A DNA stretch of 9,782 bases. It comes from an uncultured Synergistales bacterium. Its GTDB lineage: Bacteria > Synergistota > Synergistia > Synergistales > Aminobacteriaceae. This document shows, piece by piece, positions 1 through 5,777 of the stretch; within the stretch, counting starts at the first letter, position 1; every line of letters starts with the position of its first letter. The stretch lies in the NCBI GenBank assembly GCA_905234205.1, contig CAJOGG010000033.1, positions 1-9,782 on the forward strand, read 5' to 3'. The notes under the pieces were generated by a model, which had not been told where the DNA came from, searched no databases, and was given only the letters and a program-made list of their open reading frames with translations. A program made the translations under genes and the position numbers.

Positions 1-923
1 GTAACTGCGCAAAGAGTGTTCATGATGTTGAAATCACCAACTAATGGGGAATGCAGCGTTATATCTTTGAAGCCCTCCGTGTGAATCGTCAATTCTGTCC
101 CGTTAATGCTTGTTCGTGAGTTAATGACACGTGATGAAGCTCCGTCGCTCAAGCCAAATCCGCGCAAGTTATTCGGAAATTCAGCGAGTAACTTTTTCCC
201 GTAAGGGTCATCGAAATTCGCCGCGCCCATAAAATTTTTCTTAACGTATCGCGTGAACAATAACTTCTTGGCCTCGAAATAGTTATCCATAGTAACGTGA
301 AAATCTAAATGCTCGGGGTAAAGGTTAGTGAAGACTGGCACATCATATAACGCGCCCTTGATTCGTCCCAAGAATAACCCATGTGAAGACGTTTCCATTA
401 CGCAAGCCCCACAACCATTCTTAACCATTGAGGCTAATTGCCGCTGTATTATGCAACTTTCCGGCGTAGTTCTGTCGGCTTCCTTGTCTGTTATTCCGTC
501 GCTCTCTATGATCGTTCCCAAGAGTCCGACTCTCATTCCTGCGGCCTGTAAAATGCTACGTGTTATGTAAGTCGTGGTTGTCTTGCCATTCGTTCCTGTT
601 ACACCGACCATTAATAATTTCTCTGATGGATTGCCATAAACAAGAGCTGCCACTTCACCGAGATAATCGCGAACACTTTCAACGATAATTTGAGGCTTGC
701 TTGTGTCAAGTTCACGTTCACAAAGAAAAGCACATGCTCCCTTTTCCTCGGCGGCTTTCGCAAATTCATGCCCGTCAGATTTTTCGCCTTTGATACAACA
801 GAATAGCGTCCCTGGTTTTACGTCCCTGCTGTCTGATATAACGTCAAGGATTTCTGGATTATCGTTTGCTATAACTCGTGCTTTATCAACAAATTTTGCA
901 ATCTCTTCAAATTTTACGCTCAA
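1..923 (-). CDS. murE: UDP-N-acetylmuramyl-tripeptide synthetase MurE (N-terminal 307 codons, cut by window edge)
   Basis: MurE is a cytoplasmic ATP-dependent ligase that adds the third amino acid to UDP-MurNAc-L-Ala-D-Glu in peptidoglycan precursor synthesis. Read on the minus strand, the frame is open from a TTG at 923 to the window edge. An N-terminal Mur domain carries SDSRDVKPG near residue 30. The ATP-binding loop GTNGKTTTT is at 110-118, TTPES at 152-156, ETSSHG at 177-182 and HLDFH at 205-209. Lys219 in FEAKK fits the lysine that is carbamylated in this family, and GDFNIMNTL lies at 297-305. The TTG start is chosen because GGGAAGG lies eight bases upstream; the ATG at 943 is out of frame and stops quickly. 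The motif before HLDFH reads NLYPE instead of the common NLTRD. The C-terminal domain, which sets the choice of diaminopimelate or lysine, is outside the window. It follows ftsI in the dcw order but is separated from it by two opposing genes. Confidence 0.93.
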   Translation of the reverse strand, partial: MSVKFEEIAKFVDKARVIANDNPEILDVISDSRDVKPGTLFCCIKGEKSDGHEFAKAAEEKGACAFLCERELDTSKPQIIVESVRDYLGEVAALVYGNPSEKLLMVGVTGTNGKTTTTYITRSILQAAGMRVGLLGTIIESDGITDKEADRTTPESCIIQRQLASMVKNGCGACVMETSSHGLFLGRIKGALYDVPVFTNLYPEHLDFHVTMDNYFEAKKLLFTRYVKKNFMGAANFDDPYGKKLLAEFPNNLRGFGLSDGASSRVINSRTSINGTELTIHTEGFKDITLHSPLVGDFNIMNTLCAV

Positions 924-931
924 GAATAAAA

Positions 932-938
932 CCTTCCC
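932..938 (-). promoter_or_regulatory. ribosome binding site supporting the TTG start of murE
   Basis: The minus strand reads GGGAAGG here, eight bases before the TTG at 923. No in-frame ATG or GTG with a comparable site lies nearby, so this site fixes a non-ATG start. Confidence 0.65.
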
Positions 939-954
939 TTCATGCTAGGTTTAA

Positions 955-974
955 CGTTTATTATAATGTAAACG
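955..974. promoter_or_regulatory. inverted repeat enclosing a two-way -10-like element between murE and the DUF4405 gene
   Basis: CGTTTA (955-960) and TAAACG (969-974) form a perfect 6-base inverted repeat around an 8-base centre. The overlapping ATTATAAT at 960-967 is itself palindromic, so TATAAT occurs on the plus strand (962-967) and on the minus strand (965 to 960). This gap must serve both divergent genes, so a shared promoter or operator is plausible. No good -35 box was found at 16-18 bases on either strand; TTCATG at 939-944 is a weak plus-strand candidate. The regulatory role is inference. Confidence 0.4.
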
Positions 975-987
975 GGAGGGAAAATTT

Positions 988-1677
988 ATGTTAAGACCTG
1001 CTATAGATATACTGATGACAATAATTTTGTTGCTCTCAATGTCGTACGAATTAATCGGCCCGGCGTTGGAAAAGTTCATTGAATTTGATGGCTATGAATA
1101 CGGCGGAATGATTCATGAATGGCTGGGAATGAGTCTCGTAATATTATTCTTCGTGCATTTGTGGCTCAATCGTTGGTGGCTTAAGGGAATGTTCAAAGGA
1201 CACTACAACCTAGCGCGAACGATTTTAACGAGCATAAATATTTTGTTGATCGCCGATGTGATTTTGTTGACGTTCAGCGGAATGATAATGTCGCAAATTT
1301 TTCTTGAGCTCACTGAAACAGATAGCTTAATGTCATTCGCAAGGACTTCACATATTTGTGCATCATATTGGGGATTCGTGCTAATGAGCTTTCACGCCGG
1401 ACTCAACTGGCATATATTTAGCGCGATGATGTTCAAAAAGTTGAAGTTGCGAGCAAAAGTCTTACCACATGTTTTAGCCTTGGCCATAATGATCTACGGG
1501 GGTTTTGCATTTATCAAGCGTCAATTCTGGGATTATATGAGCCTTAATGTTGCGTTCGTGTTCTTTGACTTTGAGGAGCCATTTATGTATTTCATGCTGG
1601 ATTATATAGCTATTATGATTCTGTTCGGGTGCATTGGGCATTACATTATTCTAGGGTTGAGGAGGCTGAAAAAGTGA
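988..1677 (+). CDS. DUF4405-family, cytochrome b-like integral membrane protein
   Basis: This 229-residue protein is almost entirely hydrophobic, with about five or six membrane helices (roughly 5-25, 43-62, 80-105, 122-146, 158-176 and 200-223). It resembles the DUF4405 family, known as a flavinylation-associated cytochrome domain in extracytosolic electron transfer systems. His43/His57 and His122/His136 lie in two helices and each pair is separated by 13 residues, the spacing of bis-histidine diheme cytochrome b proteins. His142 is an additional histidine. Heme binding and a redox role at the inner membrane are inferred. GGGAGGG at 974-980 gives a ribosome site seven bases before the ATG. 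The gene heads a two-gene unit with a DUF4491 gene and runs against the surrounding murE and ftsI genes. No FMN-binding partner is visible in this window, so the electron donor and acceptor are unknown. Confidence 0.72.
   Translation: MLRPAIDILMTIILLLSMSYELIGPALEKFIEFDGYEYGGMIHEWLGMSLVILFFVHLWLNRWWLKGMFKGHYNLARTILTSINILLIADVILLTFSGMIMSQIFLELTETDSLMSFARTSHICASYWGFVLMSFHAGLNWHIFSAMMFKKLKLRAKVLPHVLALAIMIYGGFAFIKRQFWDYMSLNVAFVFFDFEEPFMYFMLDYIAIMILFGCIGHYIILGLRRLKK
1659..1665 (+). promoter_or_regulatory. ribosome binding site that decides a GTG start for the DUF4491 gene
   Basis: GAGGAGG lies inside the end of the DUF4405 gene, eight bases before the GTG at 1674. It supports that start over an in-frame ATG at 1629, which would add 15 residues read only from the overlapped upstream gene. 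Confidence 0.75.
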
Positions 1678-1970
1678 ACTGGTCAGGAATTATAATCGGC
1701 GTGTTTGCGTTCGTGATAACCGGGATATTTCACCCTGTAGTCGTGAAGTGCGAATATTATTTCACGGAAAAAATCTGGCCAGTATTTCTCGTACTTGGAT
1801 TAATTTGCGCGGGCTTGTCATTAATGATTGAGGATCAAATTATTTCGGGCGTGCTAGGGATATTGAGCTTTGTATTATTGTGGTGTATTCGTGAACTCAA
1901 AGAACAAACCCGGAGAGTTGAGAAAGGTTGGTTTCCCAAGAATCCCCGGCGTAAGTACAATCAAGAATAA
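1674..1970 (+). CDS. DUF4491-family small membrane protein
   Basis: This 98-residue protein matches the DUF4491 family as I know it: an N-terminus like MNWSGIIIG, an HP pair at 20-21, EYYF at 27-30, three membrane helices, and a conserved tail with RVEKGWFPKNPRRK at 81-94. Its biochemical role is unknown. The GTG start overlaps the TGA of the DUF4405 gene (GTGA), so the two are probably translationally coupled and their products may work together. An ATG at 1629 would give a 113-residue form but lies deep in the previous gene and lacks the strong ribosome site. The last 10 bases overlap the end of ftsI on the opposite strand, leaving no room for a terminator between the two genes. Confidence 0.82.
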   Translation: MNWSGIIIGVFAFVITGIFHPVVVKCEYYFTEKIWPVFLVLGLICAGLSLMIEDQIISGVLGILSFVLLWCIRELKEQTRRVEKGWFPKNPRRKYNQE

Positions 1971-3640
1971 TATTCAAGCTCTGCCATTTCTTCAACGATT
2001 GCTTTGAAGGGCGGGGCAGCTAATTCTCCTCCGTAAATTCTTCCGCTAGTGGGCTCACCGATAACTACGAGCATTAAATATTTCGGATCCTCATAAGGCC
2101 AGAACCCTATGAACGACGCTACGTAACGATTACGCGAATATTTGCCTCCTTCGGGAACTTGTGCTGTGCCTGTTTTGCCTGCTAGATCAGTGATTGTGGT
2201 TGCTGCTCTTTTTCCTGTGCCTTCAGTAACAACTCGCCTCATAGCACTTCTGATCCAGGCCGTAGTTTCTGGGGTATACACTTCACGCATAACTTTAGGT
2301 TCTCCCTTGTAGACTATTTCGCCCAACGAGTTCATAGCTTCTTTAACGATATAAGGACTCATCAATCTGCCACCGTTGACTATGGCTCCCATGGCCGTGA
2401 TTAGTTGCAGAGGCGTAACGGCGAGTCCCTGACCTATAGCAATATTAGCCGGAGTAATTCCTCGCCAACTTTCAGGGTAAAGCAAAATCCCTTTAGCGAT
2501 TCCAGGTAACTCAATGTCACTTTCTTGACCAAAGCCTAAAGCCATTAAGCTCTCGTACATTTTCGCCTTGTTAGCTCTGATTCCGATTTGAGCCATTCCG
2601 ACGTTTGACGACTTAACCAACAATTGCGCAGTATCAATATTTCCGAAAGCAACATTTGAACTTGACTCACGAATAAATCCATCAGCCACTTTCAATTTCG
2701 CCGGGCAGAAGAACACTTCATCTTTACGAGTCAATCCTCTGTCTAACGCAACACCTAAATATATTGGCTTAAAAGTTGAGCCAGGTTCATAGCCTCGACT
2801 TACAACACTGTTGGACAATGACGCAATGTCAAGATCCTTTCTGTTATCGGGGTCATATGAAGGCCAGCTAGCCATCGCTAAAATTTCGCCGGTGTTAGGA
2901 TTCATGCACACACATGCAGCCCATTTCGCGCCGTCGTCCTGTGCAGCTTTGAATAAATGTTTCTCGACGACGTATTGAATTCTGCTGTCAAGCGTGAGAG
3001 TTATTACAGGTGTAACAGTTCTGTGTTCGGGTTCGCTCTCGAAAAGTGAAACGGGTTGACTTCCTGGACGTCGCACCACAATTTTTTGTCCAGGCGGATT
3101 ATAAAGCATCTCGTCCCATTTCTGCTCAATCCCGGCCAAGCCTCTGTTATCAGCGTCACAGAATCCCAACACGTGCGACATTAAATGCTCGTTCGTATAT
3201 TTTCTATAAGGTTCGTCGATTTTTATTAGGGCACGAGTTTTTTTCATGAGGTCGATATATTTTTTCGCTTCAGCTTCGGGTAGCCTATGAGCAAGCCACA
3301 TAAAACGCGATTTTGTGTTCATAGCCGCCGCGATTTTCTGAACTAAGTCTTCCGACATAATTTGCGCAAATTCTTGAAGGTCATCGGATTTTACCATTGA
3401 GGGATCTATTGCGAATGAAGGAATTGTTTCGGAGATCACGAGCGCATTACCCTTAGTATCTTGAATGATTCCGCGTGTGGATTTCAAGGGAACTTTGCGC
3501 CAGTATTGACGTTGCGATTGTTGTACGATTCTAGGATTAGGATAACAATGACGTGCTACTAAAGTTACTCCGATGACTGTGAAGAATAAAACAAATAAAA
3601 TCCAGGGATTTCCAGCCCTGCCTTTTCGTGTATCTGCCAT
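1961..3640 (-). CDS. ftsI: class B penicillin-binding protein, FtsI/PBP3-like septal transpeptidase
   Basis: FtsI cross-links septal peptidoglycan in the periplasm during division and is membrane-anchored. The 559-residue product has one N-terminal membrane helix (about 13-30), a pedestal/dimerisation region starting around RGIIQDTKGN (56-65), and a transpeptidase domain from about 210. All three active-site motifs are present: S288-T-F-K291 (catalytic Ser288, Lys291), S344-S-N346 and K489-T-G491. There are no PASTA repeats, unlike many Gram-positive or SpoVD-type relatives, and the length suits a diderm FtsI. It lies 21 bases after the ftsL-like gene, as in a standard dcw cluster. The region upstream of its ATG has only a weak ribosome site (AAG about seven bases away). 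The 3' end overlaps the opposing DUF4491 gene. Confidence 0.92.
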   Translation of the reverse strand: MADTRKGRAGNPWILFVLFFTVIGVTLVARHCYPNPRIVQQSQRQYWRKVPLKSTRGIIQDTKGNALVISETIPSFAIDPSMVKSDDLQEFAQIMSEDLVQKIAAAMNTKSRFMWLAHRLPEAEAKKYIDLMKKTRALIKIDEPYRKYTNEHLMSHVLGFCDADNRGLAGIEQKWDEMLYNPPGQKIVVRRPGSQPVSLFESEPEHRTVTPVITLTLDSRIQYVVEKHLFKAAQDDGAKWAACVCMNPNTGEILAMASWPSYDPDNRKDLDIASLSNSVVSRGYEPGSTFKPIYLGVALDRGLTRKDEVFFCPAKLKVADGFIRESSSNVAFGNIDTAQLLVKSSNVGMAQIGIRANKAKMYESLMALGFGQESDIELPGIAKGILLYPESWRGITPANIAIGQGLAVTPLQLITAMGAIVNGGRLMSPYIVKEAMNSLGEIVYKGEPKVMREVYTPETTAWIRSAMRRVVTEGTGKRAATTITDLAGKTGTAQVPEGGKYSRNRYVASFIGFWPYEDPKYLMLVVIGEPTSGRIYGGELAAPPFKAIVEEMAELEYYS

Positions 3641-3661
3641 ATTTACTTAACAAGAATTAAT

Positions 3662-4051
3662 TTATCTACCAAATAACCAAGCTAAACCAGATCGCCAACC
3701 TTTGTTATCAGAGCCAGCATTGTTGTTCTTGGAAGCTGTTAAGACGTTGCCACGAACACGTACCGGTAAAGTTTCAGCCTTCAATACTTTCTGCATACCC
3801 AAATTTTCCTTGCAATAGCTGTAGATTCTTATGGGCGCAACTAGAGCAGAAAGCTCTTGACGTAAGATTACTTCTTCATCTGAATATTTCTGAATAGATT
3901 GATTTACCGATTCAAGGTAGTATGCTAAACGTGCCGCATGAAATCTGAGAATGCCCAGTCCGATCAGCAAGCACATCACAACGAATAAAGCTGCTATAAA
4001 TTTCATGGTGGTTCTAAATTTCACTGTGTTAGTGTTATTTTTGCTATGCAC
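3662..4051 (-). CDS. ftsL: FtsL-like cell division protein
   Basis: A small single-pass membrane protein sits between rsmH and ftsI, the standard place of ftsL. From the GTG at 4051 it has 129 residues: a short basic cytoplasmic tail, a membrane helix at about 17-36, then a helical, likely coiled-coil stretch (about 40-72) and an ENLGM motif at 82-86 typical of FtsL/DivIC proteins. FtsL works with FtsB and FtsQ to activate septal synthesis by FtsW and FtsI. The sequence is weakly conserved in this family, so the call rests on topology and position. The frame extends upstream to a GTG at 4105 (147 residues, with a run of arginines), but that codon lacks a ribosome site, while GGAGG lies nine bases before 4051. 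Confidence 0.75.
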   Translation of the reverse strand: MHSKNNTNTVKFRTTMKFIAALFVVMCLLIGLGILRFHAARLAYYLESVNQSIQKYSDEEVILRQELSALVAPIRIYSYCKENLGMQKVLKAETLPVRVRGNVLTASKNNNAGSDNKGWRSGLAWLFGR

Positions 4052-4060
4052 TCTCCTTCG

Positions 4061-4065
4061 CCTCC
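4061..4065 (-). promoter_or_regulatory. ribosome binding site favouring the shorter ftsL start
   Basis: The minus strand reads GGAGG nine bases before the GTG at 4051. The alternative GTG at 4105 has only an AGG about 17 bases away. Confidence 0.5.
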
Positions 4066-4127
4066 GACTTTCCTTATAAAATTTTGTGTGAGTGAATAAT
4101 ATCACAAGTTGCGTAAATTGCCTAGTG

Positions 4128-5024
4128 TTAATTAATACAAAATGCCCTTAATTTTGCGCTGCGAGCTTTATAATTTTTGCTAACCTCATCTTGTGAAGGA
4201 ATTAAGGGGTGCCGTGTCAATACTCTTCCCATCTCTTCATTTTGCCATTCTCGAAACGCTCTCTTGATTAATCTATCCTCAATCGAATGATACGAGACGA
4301 ATATTATAAGCCCATGTGCAACTTGTTTAAGCCCGCGCAATAAATTTTCAAGCTCTCCAGTTTCGTCATTGACATAAATTCTCAAGGCCTGAAAGACTCT
4401 GCGTGCGGGGTGAGTTCCCATTTTGCGTTGAACGGGTTGCGGAAGAGTATCACGAATCAAATTCACTAAATCAGTAGTAGTTCGTAAAGGTGATTTAGTT
4501 CTCTTGATGGCCGACGCAATTTGTCTTGAGTATCTCTCTTCGCCATAATCCCAAAATATTTTCGCTAGTGTTCTCTCGTCAGTTTTACTTAAAACTTCTG
4601 CGGCCGTCAATGAGTCTTGATCGTTCATTCGCATATCCAACGGACCTTCATTCTGGAAAGAGAATCCGCGCTCGGGTAAGGTCAATTGCATGTTCGATAC
4701 TCCTAGATCAAACACGTAAACATCAAATGAATCTATCGCGGGAATTTCGTTGAGGCTGGCAAAATTTTTATGACAAGTTGAAAACCTTGACGCGTAATTC
4801 TTGAGTCTCTCCTTTGAAAAGTTTATAGCCTGTTCATCTCTATCAATGCCAAGAACTTCAGAGCCTGGAAATTTTTCTAGCATAGCTTGCGAGTATCCAC
4901 CAAGACCAAGAGTCCCGTCAAGAATCTTTGCGTGAGGAAATTGCGCCACGAGTTCAAGCACTTCATTTAACATTACTGGTTCATGATACAAGATTCGAAA
5001 TCGCCTCTTTTTGGTGAATATCAT
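4128..5024 (-). CDS. rsmH: 16S rRNA (cytosine1402-N4)-methyltransferase RsmH (MraW)
   Basis: RsmH uses S-adenosylmethionine to methylate N4 of C1402 in the decoding centre of 16S rRNA. The 298-residue product contains YHEPVML at 13-19, the SAM-binding DGTLGLGGYS at 36-45, GIDRDEQA at 59-66, FDLGVSNMQL at 105-114, the GFSF...GPLDMRMN block at 120-134, ARRVFQALRI at 207-216, VSYHSIEDR at 243-251 and the tail motif ARSAKLRA at 287-294. It is the first gene of the minus-strand dcw cluster; no mraZ precedes it. The ATG at 5024 has no ribosome site. A TTG at 4991 (codon 12), with GAGG 12 bases upstream, would begin directly at the conserved YHEP block where family members usually start, so the first 11 residues are uncertain. 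Confidence 0.95.
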   Translation of the reverse strand: MIFTKKRRFRILYHEPVMLNEVLELVAQFPHAKILDGTLGLGGYSQAMLEKFPGSEVLGIDRDEQAINFSKERLKNYASRFSTCHKNFASLNEIPAIDSFDVYVFDLGVSNMQLTLPERGFSFQNEGPLDMRMNDQDSLTAAEVLSKTDERTLAKIFWDYGEERYSRQIASAIKRTKSPLRTTTDLVNLIRDTLPQPVQRKMGTHPARRVFQALRIYVNDETGELENLLRGLKQVAHGLIIFVSYHSIEDRLIKRAFREWQNEEMGRVLTRHPLIPSQDEVSKNYKARSAKLRAFCIN

Positions 5025-5081
5025 AACATGCGATAAAATTATCTCGTTCCATAAATTATTTCAAGGGGTGCAAATTCAATT
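5025..5081. promoter_or_regulatory. divergent intergenic region between rsmH and the winged-helix/ATPase/nuclease operon
   Basis: These 57 bases must serve both directions. GATAA-AA-TTATC at 5032-5043 is a perfect short inverted repeat with -10-like bases on both strands. For the plus strand, TTGGTG (5011-5016) and TAAAAT (5034-5039) are 17 bases apart. For the minus strand, TTGAAA (5064 to 5059) is followed by GATAAT (5043 to 5038) at 15 bases or TAATTT (5041 to 5036) at 17. AAGGGG at 5063-5068 is a rather distant ribosome site for the ATG at 5082. These boxes are matches by eye and unproven. Confidence 0.35.
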
Positions 5082-5777
5082 ATGCCAGAGAAAAATATTG
5101 CTGATATTGTTCAGGAAGTTCTTGACAAAAGCGGTAAACCTTTCGCGACATTGACGTCTCTTCCAAGAGTCAAATTAGGTCTCAAGAGCAACAGTCCTGT
5201 ATCTCAAGTTCATAAATATCTTGAATCAAAGCTTGAGGATCGCTTCATGTTCGTGAAGAATGGTCGCAAAATGTACATATTAAAGCCATGTGAGCCAAGC
5301 GAGTTGGTGTTGTCAGCTTTATCGAAGACAGTAGCAAAAAGTCCTAAGGTCATAGCAAATTCATTACCATTCTTAAAGCGTCCTGAGTTCGTTGCAGTTC
5401 TGAATGAGTTAATCAACAACGGCCAAGCCAAAACTATTCTTACAGCAGACCTTGAGCCAAGAGTTATGTTAGCTGATAGGCCCGCAACAGTTTCAGAGAG
5501 CAAGCCCACATCTTCAAGAGCTTACACGCAACAGGAGTTTAAGAAAGCCTTTGACGAACTTGACAGGGGGAAAATTTTTGTGCGCATATGTGATTTACGT
5601 AGAGAATTGAATTGGCCGCGCAAAGTTTTCGATAACATGATCAAGAATTTACGTGATGCGGAAGTTATACAGCTTCACACCGGCGACGCTTCTCTCATGA
5701 CTCCAGACGAAGTTAATGACTGCTTTGTCGACGAGAACAACTTCAGAATGGGATCGGTAACATGGTATGCTAGATAA
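5082..5777 (+). CDS. uncharacterised protein with apparent winged-helix modules
   Basis: I do not recognise a named family for this 231-residue soluble protein. It appears to contain three helix-turn-helix-like units: residues 4-69 (ending in the wing-like MFVKNGRKMYILKP), 72-133 and 148-231. The last unit carries FVRICDLRRELNWPRKVFDN at 166-185, followed by a helix and IQLHTGD, a pattern of winged-helix proteins that read or scaffold on DNA. A low-complexity linker (about 134-147) separates units two and three. It is the first gene of the plus-strand operon and overlaps the ATPase gene by 11 bases, so the products likely act together, perhaps with this protein as a DNA-binding adaptor. That role, and the number of winged helices, are inference. 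It could also be an autoregulator of the operon. Confidence 0.6.
   Translation: MPEKNIADIVQEVLDKSGKPFATLTSLPRVKLGLKSNSPVSQVHKYLESKLEDRFMFVKNGRKMYILKPCEPSELVLSALSKTVAKSPKVIANSLPFLKRPEFVAVLNELINNGQAKTILTADLEPRVMLADRPATVSESKPTSSRAYTQQEFKKAFDELDRGKIFVRICDLRRELNWPRKVFDNMIKNLRDAEVIQLHTGDASLMTPDEVNDCFVDENNFRMGSVTWYAR

Noticed and set aside
328..948. Two plus-strand open frames (328-570 and 697-948)
   Set aside because: Both are antisense to murE, whose frame carries clear family motifs; the plus-strand products show no recognisable features.
1629..1673. ATG at 1629 as the start of the DUF4491 protein
   Set aside because: It lies deep inside the DUF4405 gene, and the GTG at 1674 has a strong ribosome site and gives the family-typical N-terminus.
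3046..3249. Plus-strand open frame inside ftsI
   Set aside because: It is antisense to a well-supported penicillin-binding protein and has no motif.
4052..4105. GTG at 4105 as the start of the ftsL-like gene
   Set aside because: It has no usable ribosome site, while GGAGG sits nine bases before the GTG at 4051. It remains possible, since the arginine-rich extension could be a cytoplasmic tail.
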